DNA of 64,000 nucleotides from Entomortierella parvispora (Eukaryota > Mortierellomycota > Mortierellomycetes > Mortierellales > Mortierellaceae), in assembly GCA_963573315.1 (NCBI GenBank), contig OY752145.1:558001-622000 (forward strand). Reading direction: 5' to 3'. The notes beneath the pieces were generated by a model that did not search any database, was not told the DNA's origin, and worked only from the letters and a program-made list of their open reading frames with translations. Shown here in pieces: positions 33,887 through 46,401 of the stretch. Made by a program: the position numbers and the translations under genes. Each line of letters opens with the position of its first letter. Positions within the stretch are counted from its first letter, which is position 1.

Positions 33887-36800
33887 ATGTCCTCTCAGGA
33901 GCAGCTCGATGCAAAGCGCCGGCGTGTCTCCAGAGCGTGGTAAGAGTTTCCCTTGAAATCATTTCTTTCTGCTTTGGTCCCTGTGGACTGCTTTGTTGTC
34001 CAAAAGAGCGCTGGGCGCTGACCCTCGGGCCTATGACCAACCGCTGCCATCCGGCTAAATCGGGCCTTCATTCGAATCCAAAATACCTCCACTTGTCCAT
34101 GTGCAATGCACACCGGGCGGAGGAATGAGGCGAGCAATGGCACACTGGCACACTGGCACACTGGCGCCATGTCGATCCTGCTCTTTGGCTTGTTCTCTCT
34201 CTCAGTGTCCTTTTTGCCAATCTCGTAATGTCAGGGCGAAGTGGAGTGTGCGTGTGTGCATGTAGAAAGAGAGAGCAATCAGACCCGAGAAAACTGATCA
34301 GCCGATTCAGCCGATCCCAACCATCCTCGATTCAACCCTTTTGTTGTATTTTCCCTCCCTGCCTCAAGACCATGTTGGTCGTTGTACTGTCCCGGGAAGA
34401 CTAGGGAACAGCGACGAGGGCGAGTGCAGAGCTCCTTGGCTTCAGCTTTCTTTACTCTCTCAGGCCGATCTCAAAGGCGCGCAAGAATTGCCGCCACCAA
34501 CGCTGCCATGCCCCTTGTTATTGTTACTCACAATCTTTGAGCCCCTTATCGCTTAGTGACACCTGCAGAAGAAAGAAAGTCCGTTGTGATGGCATTCAGC
34601 CCTCATGTACAAACTGCACCACTTTTGGCTTCCAATGCACGTAAGTGACTCTCGACATCGGCCCGATACATATTGTTCCGGACGATCACGATCACTCTTG
34701 ATTGCCGATTTTTTAACTGTCCCTGAAATATGCTCTCGATAGGTTCAATGATTCCGCAAAGAAAAGAGGCCCGCCTAAGGGCTATATCGAAGCTCTTGAA
34801 AACAGACTGCACCGTATGGAGAGTTTACTGGGGGGTCTTGTTCAAAGCGGAGAGCGTTCCAAAGCTGATCTCGACAGCTGGAGAGAAGATAATGAAGACG
34901 ATCTGGAATCCGTAGACACGACCTGGCCCCCGTCACCGGATACTCCTCACTTCCACATGCCTTTCGCCAACCGACATCATCATGACTCTTCGCCTGGAGA
35001 GTTTTCAAGGTCAGGGCCGTTCTACAACGAGTCGCCCGAAGAGGATGAAGGGGAGGTGTTGCCCTTTGACTTGGATGCTAGAGAAAAGATCAATTCCATC
35101 TCGGATAATTTGGCGAATATGACTCTGGACGACGGTGGATTCATGCGCTATCTCGGTAATAGCTCTGGCATCGACTTGCTTCAGAGAAGTCAGCTTCTTA
35201 AAAATGGATATTTGATGGTTCCTATCCGAATCAAGGAGCACAGGGACTGGTTATTGCACAAGGACGCTCTGATTGCTCAAATCGAAAGTGAGATGACCAT
35301 GCCCCCAAGGGATCTTGCTGATCATCTTATCGACTGCTACTTCAAGTTTGTCCACCCCAACTTGCCTATGCTTCACAAGCCCACTTTCATGCGGCAGTAC
35401 AAAAACTCGGACCCGACCAAGAGACCCCCTCTGGCACTGTTATTCGCAATGTTCGCCATCGCTTCTCGTTTTTCCACCCACCCTGAGCTCATTGGCCACG
35501 ACCCCGAGGGTTTTGGAGACGAATATTTTGACCGAGCCAAGAGACTGGTCGATGTTGAATACGAGCTACCAAGACAATCGTCCATCCAAGCCTTGCTGCT
35601 CATGGTCACCTACCGTTTCACTAGCGCGAAATCGGGAGGTCGTGTTTGGGTCATGTTGGGTATGGCCACGCGAATGGCTCAGGACATGGGCATGCATCGG
35701 AACTCTGCTCGCTGGCACCTGCCACCACTGGAGACCGAGATGAGGAAACGGCTTTGGTGGGCCTGCTATATTATGGACCGATGGGTGAGCGCCTGCATGG
35801 GCAAGCCTGTTGCAATTGACGATATTGACTGCGATGTCGACTATCCGTCCGCTGTGGAACAGGATTGGGCCGACCCCGAAGGCAACAATGGAGGTTCACC
35901 GAGCGAGGACTGCGAGAAGCTAAAGGAAGAGTCGTCATGTGCGCTACAGTATTTCGTGGAGACGATCAAGCTTGCCCAAATTCTTGGTCAAATCCTTCAG
36001 CGTGTCTATTCCGCCGGCACAAGGAGCTATGGTCCTGGACAAATCAGCTCTACGGTTGCGGATCTTGACACGATGCTTACAAAATGGCTCTTGGCTCTCC
36101 CGCCTGTCCTCAAGTACGATCACAAACAGAGTCTGGCGCCTGTTAACGTCTGGGTTGCAACAATTCATATCTCGTATTGTAAGTTCTTTTAATGATAAGT
36201 ATCACGGGGGTCGTTTTGAAGGGTATGTTGACTGACCGACTTTTTTTTTTTCTTTTTTTTTTTTTTGGCAAAATAGATGCGGTTCTGATCCTGTTGCACC
36301 GACCCTACATGGTTCCTTCCACAATGACAAAGGCAAAGCTATCAGAGTCGATGCCCTCGTTGAACATCTGCGTGTCGGCCGCCAACTCGATTACGCACAT
36401 GGCGGAGAGATTGGCCCACAATGACGACCTTAAGAACTCTTGGAGCTTTACTACCTACGAGATCTTCACTGCATCCTTGATTCATCTCACCAACTCGGCG
36501 TCAATTGATATAAGATTACAGACCCAGGCACGGAAGAATCTCGTCAAGACGATCGGCTATATGAAGGGTCTTGGCATGCGATGGTTTAACGCTGCGAGAT
36601 TCTCCGTCATTCTTGAAGATTTGATGTGTGCTCATCTGAACTTTGAGGAGTATAAGGCTGAGGGACGATCGCTAGAACCTCTGGCGATAGCTAAAATCGG
36701 AGAAGCTGATAGCACATATCCCATCGTCCTTCGGGACCAATACCATCCTTCTGGAGGCACGCTATTGTTCTCGCCCAAGGGTCCCCAAACCCCACCATCC

Positions 36801-37484
36801 GACAGTAGCACTCCCTCGTCTTCGCCTTCGACCACGTCGATTAACAACCCGGATTTGCACGAGATCAAACAGGAACCGACTGGCTCTGAGGACTCTCTGC
36901 TTCATCATGATATCGCCGTCCCCTCCTCTTCCGCCACTCTTCAGTCGAACGGCACTGCATCTACCCCAGCCAAGCCTAAGAAGTCAAGAAAGGGAACCAT
37001 ACAACGAAACTCGCTGCTATCCCAGACTGCTGTTCCATCGAGCAATGGACATGCTTCGGCCCCTGGAGATTCGCCAGCATTCACCTACTCGTCGTTGTCG
37101 ACACCTGGCATGTTTACTCAGGGCCAGGCCTTTGTGGACTACAGACAGGTGGATGGTGAGCATCTGCCAAAGCAGCAACAGCCGTGTTCAACCCAATCTC
37201 CAACAGTGTCGCAACCACAGTCTCAGTTGCATGCTCAGCCGTTCTCAGTGACACCCTTGTTCTCATCGCCCTTGGCACTGCAGGAACGATGTGTTCAGCA
37301 GCAACAATCACTTTCTCAAGGAATCACGAACCAGGGACAGCCATTGAATGCGTTCCAGCTACAGCAAATTGAGCAGCAACAACAACAGTTTTTGCAGCAA
37401 CAGCAGTTTTTGCAACAACATCAGCTGAACATGAGATTGCAGGAGCAACAGAGGCAGCAGCGACAAGGAGAGCAACAGGTGCAA

Positions 37485-37537
<53 letters not shown>

Positions 37538-37979
37538 GAAACAACAGCAGCAACAGCAGCAACAGCCACAATATCAGCAACAATACGATGTGAGATGCAA
37601 AGACGAGCCTGGTTTGGGCCAGGGTGGCCTTTTCTCTTCCAGGATCTCCATGGACATGGAAGGCTTCCAGCGCCAGCTGCGAGCCAATAATGACCACGAG
37701 CCCAATGGCGACTCCAATAATTCTAGCCCCATCGGCAACGCTCAGATCAACAATGGCCAACAAAATCAACACAATTTGGGCATCACGAATCCTGCAACAG
37801 GAACTCCTACAAGTTCAGGACAAGAAGACTACGCGAGTCTGGCCTTGTTTCCTCATCAAGAGATTGTACAAGATCCCAACTTGATGGCGGTCCCTAATCC
37901 ATTCTATGGAATCCCCAGCACCATCGATTGGGATGAGTGGAACCAATACATTGCCACTGCCGGTCTCCAGAAGTTTTAG
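33887..37979 (+). CDS. Zn2Cys6 fungal-specific transcription factor
   Basis: Exons 33887-33939, 34557-34640, 34743-36178 and 36277-37979 give 1091 aa. The zinc cluster is assembled across two introns: CDTCRRKKVRCD then CTNCTTFGFQC, with the exact spacing C-x2-C-x6-C-x6-C-x2-C-x6-C (residues 18-45). KKRGPPKGYIEALENRLHRM follows, the linker and dimerisation helix. Residues about 200-560 hold the fungal transcription factor middle domain (DCYFKFVHPNLPMLHKPTF, RLWWACYIMDRW). The C-terminal half is disordered and Gln-rich, likely an activation region. It is a nuclear DNA-binding protein expected to bind CGG half-sites; its targets are unknown. The first intron (617 nt) begins two bases into the first zinc-cluster cysteine codon. 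Confidence 0.93.
34141..34164 (+). repeat. Tandem repeat, three copies of CACACTGG
   Basis: Perfect 8-bp units lie inside the first intron of the Zn2Cys6 gene. Confidence 0.85.
37482..37565 (+). repeat. Polyglutamine-coding CAA/CAG tract
   Basis: 28 codons, all Gln except one Lys, with CAA and CAG mixed. It lies within a wider Gln-rich region from about 37360 in the Zn2Cys6 protein. Confidence 0.95.
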
Positions 37980-38359
37980 ACGTGTTCCCGCAGGACCTTT
38001 AGCTACAGTCTTCTTCGAATATTTAGAAAATACCCTCCTCTTTGATCTGAGTTACTGTATCGATTTTTTTTATTCATTGCACTTTTTTGCATTTCTTTTT
38101 TTTTTTTTTTTTTTTGTCGACTTTGCTATCAGCTCCGTTAGAGAACACCCTTTTCTCCCCCCTCTGCCCCACTTTCTTTTGCTAAATTATGTAAATGTAT
38201 ACTTTCAAAAAAAATCGTTCGTTTGTTTATGAGTGGAGAGGAGGGCTTGACGACTATGAATGATTGCGATTATAAGAACTCCTGTGATTGACCGTTATAT
38301 CATCGTTTCTCGCAATGGACACCGGACAACCTCCTTCATCTCGGTCAGACGTTCTGCTT
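37980..38359. other. Convergent 3' regions of the Zn2Cys6 and GH63-like genes
   Basis: T-rich, with a T-run at 38097-38115. No gene is seen. Confidence 0.6.
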
Positions 38360-41300
38360 TCAATGGGGGTGCCGACCATTGAGCTTCTTAGTGAATGTGC
38401 CAGCGGTCGCGGCCGTTTTCTTGGGTCCAAGGTGCTCTTTCGACTTTCCGTTGTAGCACTTGTCTCCAACCTGGTGTACAATCATGGCCAAAAGGCCGGT
38501 CCAGCCTGTCTGATGAGAAGCCCCCAATCCCTTGCCAGTCTCTGCATCGAAATACTCGTAAAACAAGACCAAGTCCTTAAAGAACGGATCCTTGTCCGAT
38601 TTCTCATCCCCTCCATTGGCCGGTCGCTGACCGTTTTCGTTCTTTCCCACCAACTTTACCAACCTCACTTCAATCTCCCAAGCAATCTCGAGCAAGTTCT
38701 TAAGCTGACCCGACCCCGTTGGGCACTCGACCTTGAACTCGTCGCCATAAAAGTAATGGAATCGCTTCAAAGATGTCACCAACAAATAATTGGTCGGCAA
38801 CCAGATCGGGCCACGCCAGTTGGAGTTTCCACCAAACATGCCAGAGTTGGACTCCGCCTGTTGATAATCGACCCTGAATTCCTGGCCGTTCATCAACATG
38901 GTGAGTGGGTGATCCTTGTGGAACTTTGACAAGGAACGGATTCCAAAGGGGGACAAGAACTCGTTCTCGTCCAAAAGGCGGGACAAGACGGCCCGGAGCA
39001 TGGTTTGATCCACAAGTGCTAACATGTGGGACCCGTTTGCTTGGATATCCTCCTTTTTAAAGACGCGGGCTGGTCTATACTTCTCACGATACTCCAGCAA
39101 CCATCTGAGTCTTTTGGTGAATCCGGGGAAGAGTATCAGATAGTCAGGGTCCAAAGACAGAGTGGAAAAAAGGGGAATCAAACCGACTAGAATAGACAAA
39201 GGGGATGAGTGAAATGTCCACATGTCCTTGTTCGTTCAAGACGCGTCTTTGAAGATAATGAAAATTACCCAGACTGCGCGTCTTGAGACGTTGCGTTCCG
39301 CCACCGGGCCAGGAGATCGAGTCGTAAAAGAAGCTGTCAGTCTTGTCCCAAAGCGATTTTTCCGTTCCACCGGAATGGTAAGTCATTGCGTCTGAAATAT
39401 GGAAAAAGTGTTCCAAGAACTTGGACGCGATGTCTATGTTGCAACAGGCGTTCGAGAGAATATAGGCACTATCAATATCCCTTGTTACCGTTCTCATACC
39501 AGGATGTCCTCTGAGATAGCTACACTTACCTTCGTAAGCCACATTGTTCTTGGCCAGTTCCAAGGCGATATGTAACCTACAAACGGGTTTGCAATCTCGC
39601 CCTTTAGTTCATCGATGCCACGATTCCCGTCAAACGTCATAACGAGTTGCTCGATAGTGATGACAAACAACAAGTATCTTACATGCAAAGAGAGAAAAAG
39701 GCCATCCAAGATGTCCCGTCGGCCTGTCGGAGTGTGGCTCCATTGGGTAAAGGCTCGGATCGGTTGAAGAGTCCAATGTTATCCAGTCCCAAGAAGCCAC
39801 CCTCGAACACATTGTTGCCCTCGGTGTCCTTGCGATTCACCCACCTATGTGAAGATCATTAACATGAGATCTTTTAGTAACGAGCGACTATGAGAGTTCC
39901 TGCTGCTCAATTCAATTCAATTAGTGTGAATACCATGTAAAGTTGAGCAAAAGCTTCTGAAAGACACGTTCTAAAAACAAGTTGTCCTGTCGACCATGGA
40001 TGCGTATTTCAGTTTTGTACACTTGGAGCGTTGCCCAGGCGTGCACAGCTATAAGATTCAAGAACAAAACAAGGAGACGCGGAAGTTTCAACACCCAGCA
40101 ACTATGATAAAACAACCAAGCGGGTATCATCATCTTGACTTGCTATTTCACTTACGAGGATTCACGTCTGAAAAGTTCCACTCATACGCAGGGATTTGTC
40201 CAGACGGATGCATGTACCACTCACGCGTCAACAAGTCCAATTGCTTTTTCGCAAACGTCGGGTCCACAATCGATAGTGGAATCGTGTGAAAGGCCATGTC
40301 CCAAGCCGCAAAGAACGGGTACTCCCATTTATCCGGCATGGACAAGATATCCTCAATGTACAGATGTTTCCATCCCTTGTTCCGCAAGTTGTATCTCTCG
40401 GGTGGTGGCGGCATCCCCTCCGGGTCGCCTTTGCGCCACGCTCGTTGATCGAAATGATACCACTGCTTGGACCACAACATCCCCGCAAGCGCCTGACGTT
40501 GGACACAGCGCAGATCATCGGGCAGATTATGGATCATGATCTTGCTATAGAACTCCTCGTTGTCTTGACTACGCTTCTGGAAGATATCCTCAAATTCAGA
40601 GGTCAGGGCTCCTTCCTTCGTCGATGATTCTTGACTCTTGTTGAATCGAATGCGGACTTCCACCGAACCTCCAGCAGGAACCTTGTCAAACTTGTACAGA
40701 CCTGCAGCCTTTGTTCCCTGGAAATCTTTTTGGTTGATCGCCTCACGGTTGCCTCGAATCACATATTCATGGAATCCATCCTTGACATAAGGAGAATGGT
40801 TCTTATCCTTGTACAACTTTTCAAGATTAGATTCGTTGTTGGTGAACATCAGTTCGGGCACTCCGCCATTGGTTCCGCTGTTCTTTCCAAATTGGATCCA
40901 TCGAGGTCCCAAAGACTCGTGTCGAGCCTCCATAACCAAATCCCCAGTCTTTTTAATGGAGGGAATCTGGACCTCTCCCTTGGGAAACCAAATCCAATCG
41001 TTTCTGAACCAAAACTGGGGAACGATCTGCAAAGGGGCGTCCTGCGGTCCTCGATTAAAAGCCGTGATCTTGATCAGGACATCATCCACGTCTTCTCCAT
41101 GTTTGGCATATTCGACAAAGACATCAAAGTATTTGTCTTCGTTAAAGATCCCGGTCTCCAAGATCTCGTACTCAGGCTCTGTACGGCTTCGTTTCGAACC
41201 CTCTGTCACGAGTTGTTCGTAAGGATAGGCAGTCTGGGGATATTTGTACAGATACTAGTTACACCGAGATCGAAGAAAGGAGAGTTGTTGTTGTTGTTGT

Positions 41301-42011
41301 TAGTCATACTCAAAAGGAAAAAAGAAAAAAACTGGGTCAACATCATGAGATTCATTTTTCAATTCCTTTGGGGGGTTATACCTTCATGTAAGAGTGGGTG
41401 GGCGTGTTCTCGAGGTAATAATACAGTTCCTTGACGTCCTCGCCATGGTTTCCTTCATGATTTGTCAAGCCAAAGAGTCGCTCTTTCAGGATCTTGTCTT
41501 TCCCGTTCCAGAGTGCGACAGAGAAGCAAAGTCGCTGGTGGTTGTCTGAGATGCCTGCAAGTCCATCCTCACCCCAGCGATAAGTCCTGGATCGAGCCTG
41601 TTCGTGTGGGAAGGATGTCCAAGCATCTCCATCCGCGCTGTAATCTTCACGCACTGTCGCCTATGAAAGGCATGAAAAAATGAGACAAAACAAAAGATGA
41701 GTTACGCGTTCGTCAGGCAAGCGCGTCGATCTTGAGCGTGTCAAGACAGTCGAGAGCTCTGACTTTTCATCCGTTTACGTGCTTACCCACTGTCGCTCAG
41801 AAAGATAAGGACCCCATCTGTGAAATCAAAAAGAGGCGGAGGGTTTGAGTGTCAGTCAAGGGGGCAAGTTAAAAAAATCTCTCGGTGTAGGGTCCTTCTT
41901 TTATTCTTTCCTCATCCAATGCTTTGTGCGAGCATTCGAGTCATTCAACCGTCGAGTCTCGGCCGATGAATCAGGAGGGATCATAGGCTTGGTCATTCCA
42001 TTGGTTGTCAT
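38360..42011 (-). CDS. GH63-like glycoside hydrolase (glucosidase family)
   Basis: Nine exons: 42011-41911, 41817-41787, 41660-41382, 41254-40156, 40048-39934, 39844-39683, 39576-39530, 39433-39269 and 39186-38360, giving 941 aa with all phases consistent. It is a soluble (alpha/alpha)6-barrel enzyme related to GH63 and bacterial mannosylglycerate/glucosidase-like proteins. It has [10 protein letters not shown] followed by [13 protein letters not shown], the catalytic-acid loop [17 protein letters not shown] (about residue 500), and [17 protein letters not shown]. The C-terminal motifs are [13 protein letters not shown] and [14 protein letters not shown]. It lacks a signal peptide, so it is probably cytosolic and distinct from ER glucosidase I. 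Intron 1 (41818-41910) would have to start with GA instead of GT: the flanking exons match the family exactly and the phase fits, but the donor reads GAAAGA. Confidence 0.9.
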
Positions 42012-42753
42012 AACGTTTTGTTTTTTCTTTCGTTCAAGGTTGACAGAGAGCGCTGAAAAGGGTTGTGTAGGTAGGCAAGGGAGAGGGGGATAAAATAAAG
42101 GGAGAGAGGGGGCGTGAGAACAAAGGGATGATCCTGACAACGGAAGAAGAAACAGAAGGAAAGACACCAAGACAACGACTTTGTTCTCCAACACCCCAAC
42201 AATACCTTGCGCAATCGTGTCGTCTTTTCTTCGCCGTCTGCTCTTCTGTGCAGGTGTGCGGGATAGTGAGGATGCCCTAAGCCTTGCGGGTAATATGAGC
42301 CGGAACCCGCAATCGCGTTTCACTCAACGGCGCAAATGCACACCCAATTGCCGGGACTTCGACTATCCGTTCGAAGATTAGCACAAAACACAGAGGTATC
42401 AAATGGCGCGTCCTTGTCTGTTCGTAGATGATTAACACCCTCCAGATCGAGGATATCGCTGATATCTACGCCTTGTAGCTCTCAAGTACCTGAGTATATC
42501 ATTTTATTTTACAAGCCACGTAAGGGTTGGGTAGATGTTCCAAGGGGATATGATCCCAGTAAAAGGGGGGTAGGTGGGGGTGGGAAAGAGAAGAGGGACA
42601 CGGACCCCAACAGCTCGAGATATGAGAAGTAAGGGTAAAATAAGATGTTGACGACCCGAAGAGATACGTTCATCTTTTTGCTTCAAGTTGTTTTTTTCTC
42701 AAGTTGCAGTTGAGAGTGCTGTTTGTCCTTGATCCACATCTTTGTTTCCTTCT
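42012..42753. other. Spacer: GH63-like gene leader and OST2 3' region
   Basis: No gene is seen. A short inverted repeat (GATATCGCTGATATC) lies at about 42453-42467. Confidence 0.6.
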
Positions 42754-43484
42754 TTAACCCAAGAAGTTGGCGACGGCAAAGTGGACAACAATGTTGCAGG
42801 CCAAGAAGTCAGCAAAGGCCCTAAGGAAACAGCACAAAATATCAACGAAGTTAGATCAATCTCTTTTCTTTTCCAGCTGTGCGAGCAATTGTAGTCCTAT
42901 TTGGCAACCAATTCGTCCATTCTTACCTCTCGGGGCTGGTAGTAGGGAACTGAGAGGCATTCTTGGGGTTGGTCTGGATACGGAGGTTGGCTACAATGGC
43001 AAAGCAGGTAGACACAAAGAATCAGTCATCGCAGTCAAAGGTTCTATTTTGGCTTTTGACCTTCCTATAATATGGAGTCTGGCTCGCCGATAAAAGATAC
43101 ATACCAGCGAGGACAAAACCAGCGACGGTCGAGATGAATCCAGCCAAGAAGGCGTTGTTGGGGAAGGTTCCGGCAATGACCACGTAGACAAACTGGATGA
43201 TGCCCGTCAAGAGAATGTAGACCATGTAGGCATCAATCAACTTCAGGGACTTTGGTGTGTCTGTTTGGGGGTGTCCAATGTGAAGATGGTGAAGTCCACG
43301 GAATGGCGTTATCGGAAGCAGCCGAGATGTAAGTAGAGAGGCGGCATTTGGTTAGCAAAGAGTTGTAGGCATGCATCGCTTGAATGTCGCGTGTGGGTGG
43401 CAGTAGGAGGTGGAGGGGGAGGTCTCCATTACCCTTGATGTAGGATGACAACAGGCTGTTAGAGGCACTCTTGATTTCATCCAT
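42754..43484 (-). CDS. OST2: Oligosaccharyltransferase subunit OST2 (DAD1)
   Basis: Exons 43484-43433, 43260-43105, 42990-42927 and 42820-42754 give 112 aa, the normal family length. It is a small ER membrane subunit of the complex that transfers the N-glycan to nascent proteins. The sequence is highly conserved: [21 protein letters not shown], then [15 protein letters not shown], then the C-terminal ANLRIQTNP and [20 protein letters not shown]. Three hydrophobic spans are visible. It shares a 284-bp divergent promoter region with SmD2. Confidence 0.97.
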
Positions 43485-43768
43485 GGCGAATAGAGGAATG
43501 AGACGAAGAGTGAGGGAGTGGGGGATGAAGGGTGGGATGAAGAGAGTCAAGGGCGTCTTCTTTGTTCCGCGCCAAAGATGATGATGGACTAGGGGATGAA
43601 GAGATGTAGAAAATGACCGCGATAGTGGCTTGGCCGAGTCGCAAAGGCAAACAAGTCCGCGCCTCCCTCTGTGCGTCGCAAACAGATCCATGTGATTGCA
43701 TTCCATCCAGCAAGGCACAGGTCATCCTCTCTCTACACAACACACACACATCTTTACATATATCCATC
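43485..43768. promoter_or_regulatory. Short divergent promoter region, OST2 (-) and SmD2 (+)
   Basis: Only 284 bp separate the two start codons, so both promoters must lie here or overlap the genes. A short ACACAC run at about 43739-43750 precedes the SmD2 ATG. I see no clear TATA box. Confidence 0.55.
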
Positions 43769-44639
43769 ATGAGGTACGGATCATGGTCCAAGAATGCTAC
43801 GTTTCATGGACTCGCTTCCCGTCCGCTATCTTGCTGATAGCTTACAAGGATGCATGCATTCAATGGCTCCAGAAGAATCGCAGGATGTTGTCGATTAAAA
43901 AACTTACGCGTATGCCGGACGTTCCATTACATCCCAATAGCAGCTCAAAGCCAAAGAGTGAAATGACTGAGGAGGAGCTCCGTATCCTTGAAGAAGAAGA
44001 GTTCAACACTGGTCCATTGTCAGTCCTCCAGCAGTCTGTCAAGAACCACACTCAGATCCTTATCAGCTGCAGAAACAACAGGAAGCTCCTTGCCAGAGTC
44101 AAGGCATTCGATCGTCACTGCAACATGGTTTTGGAGAACGTCAAGGAGGTAACCAACCACACCCACGACAACTTTGTCACGGAAAGAAAGAAGAAAACAG
44201 GAAGGCGCTATAGATTTGCGATAAAGAAAGAAATGGATCGACCCGTATCTTTTTGGTTGACGGCGTGACCCAGTTCATATCCATGACCGCTGCTGACGGG
44301 TGTTTATTTCTCTCCAAAACTCTCTTGATCTTAGATGTGGACAGAGGTACCAAAGAACAGCAAGGGAAAGAAGGCAAAGCCCGTCAACAAGGAGCGTTTC
44401 ATCAGCAAATTGTTCTTGCGTGGAGACTCTGTCATCCTTGGTATGTCATTCCTTTTTGCATCCTCCGTTAGACGAGTATTGATCTCATGGGTTAATGTCC
44501 CTTGGCAGCTGCTTTATGTCTGCAACATCAAGTGTTGCAGGTGTTAAGATGTCAAGAGTCCATCCGACAGATCTGCTTTTCCATATAACTGAACGGGTTT
44601 CCTTCATTTCTCTCAATAGTTCTCCGCAACATTGTTTAA
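43769..44639 (+). CDS. SMD2: Small nuclear ribonucleoprotein Sm D2
   Basis: Exons 43769-43773, 43941-44148, 44335-44440 and 44620-44639 give 112 aa. The first coding exon is only ATGAG; splicing gives [15 protein letters not shown], which matches the SmD2 N-terminus. The Sm fold is seen in [15 protein letters not shown], then [22 protein letters not shown] and [10 protein letters not shown] (Sm1). The second Sm motif ends [17 protein letters not shown]. It is part of the heptameric ring on U1, U2, U4 and U5 snRNAs. The terminal exon is 20 nt. Confidence 0.96.
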
Positions 44640-45092
44640 GAGCAGGATGCAACATACTCCATTACAATACAAGTTGAATTCGCAGGGTTCCGAACGTTCA
44701 GATCCACCACAATGATGGCGGCGATATCTCTGAGAAACCAAATTGATATTTTTGCCAGAATAAAACACAAGAGCTTTTCAGCCTCCAATAATTTCTGAAT
44801 ATTCAAGTGGTAGACGCCAAAATGCCAAATGAACAGCCTGTGAATGTTCAGTCCGACATCTGGTCGCACAGGCTCTTTCTTGCACAGGACACTCATCGCC
44901 GCCACCAACAGAGATGCTTTAAGCAGAGTAATAAAACAGTGTGTAGCCCTTGCTTCAAAACATTCAGGGTTGTCCCTCCGACATGTTCTCAAGCATACTT
45001 CAATAATGAGATGAGAGTGGATAGAAACCAATGTTTTATTTTCTTTGCATCTTCTTGAGCTGATAGATTCCGTTGTTTGTAATTGGGGAAAT
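44640..45092. other. Convergent 3' regions of SmD2 and RPL23
   Basis: A 131-codon minus-strand frame crosses this stretch, but it has no recognisable domain and overlaps both 3' ends. I regard it as chance. Confidence 0.55.
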
Positions 45093-46401
45093 TTAAACGA
45101 CGGTACCGGCGCAGGAGGCGATACGGGGCCACAAATCAGCGCACTCCTTACCGACGGGGCCGGTAATGGCAGAGCCCTTCATCTCACCCTTGGGGTTGAC
45201 GATGACACCGGCGTTGTCTGTGAGAACCAAAGAGAAAAAAAAAAAAAAGGCAATTGTTGAGTATCAAGCTTCCAACATATTTTGTGCAGAATTCATCTAT
45301 GAAGAGTGAACCACATACCCTCAAAGTAGATGAAGACACCATCGCGACGGCGCCAGGCCTTGCGCTGACGGATGATGACAGCGGGCATAACTAGAATTCA
45401 AAGGCAAAAGAGTGTCCAGTGTGAGTTGAGAGTCGATTTTTTGGGGGGTTCAAGTGCAATTGCTGCCTGTCAGATTCGAGTCACTTGCATGAACAAGATC
45501 CATTCATGCAAAAAACTTGACCCGAATCGAACAGCAGATCAAAGACGAAAAAAAGCAACCGGCTTCCTGCTGTATCACTCACCCTTCTTTCTCAACTCGG
45601 GCTTTCCCTTCTTGACAGTGGCCATAACCATGTCACCGACACCACCGGCGGGCAACTTGTTAAGACGACCGTGAATTCCCTTGACGGAGATAACGTACAA
45701 GTTCTTGGCGCCAGAGTTATCGGCGCAGTTCATGACGGCACCAACGGGAAGACCCAAGGTCATGCGGAACTTGTTTCCGGAAGCGGCTCCACCTAAAAAA
45801 GGTCATATTCCCAAGAAAAGAGAAAGAGAGGTTGGTTTCTAGATCTCTAGGTGGGGGGTTGTCTCTCCATTGTTGTTTTGAATCCTTTTGTTTGTCCAAA
45901 TGATTGTCAGGGGAGTGAGCGAGTGCGAGTTCATCTGTTGAATGCTCTGAACGACTGCAAGGCAAGTTGTCAAGTAACAAGGTGGTCGCTTGTTTCTTGC
46001 AAGGGCCGGTGTCTGAGCGGTGCCCGCCGTCTGTTTCGAAATGATCACAGGACGCAAACAGTGTTGATTCTAGTTCGTCGCCCAGTGATCACAATTGCGA
46101 ATCCAGATGCCACAACCGACTTCAGTGCAGTGAAAAGCAGACAGCAACAGGAAGGAGGGCTCTTCTTGTCAACTGGGTTGTGTCTCGCTCAATGAATCTG
46201 AATGGTGATCCCGATCCTGCCACTCCATGAAGTCGAGCATATTGGTGGTGTTGAAGACAAGTCTCCATGGCGGATGCAGGGTTGGGAGATTGGCAGATGA
46301 CCGTAGCGATAGATCGATTGATTGAATCAGGCGAGGATGTCGATGGATGGATGCGCCCTCAGTCCCGAGAATGCGTTGATGTGACTACCTTTAGCACTCA
46401 T
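45093..46401 (-). CDS. RPL23: 60S ribosomal protein L23 (uL14)
   Basis: Exons 46401-46389, 45792-45583, 45390-45319 and 45217-45093 give 139 aa, the family length. The sequence is nearly invariant: [57 protein letters not shown] and [20 protein letters not shown]. It sits at the subunit interface of the large ribosomal subunit. Exon 1 (MSAK plus one base) is inferred from phase, the donor GTAGTC and the known fungal N-terminus; it is the least certain part. The first intron is then 596 nt, much longer than the others in the gene, as is common for ribosomal protein genes. Confidence 0.95.

Noticed and set aside
40631-41434. 267-codon plus-strand frame
   Set aside because: It lies opposite a well-supported exon of the GH63-like gene; composition is that of a reverse-complement shadow.
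44636-45031. 131-codon minus-strand frame between SmD2 and RPL23
   Set aside because: It occupies the convergent 3' region, lacks a domain and has no leader or splice signals.
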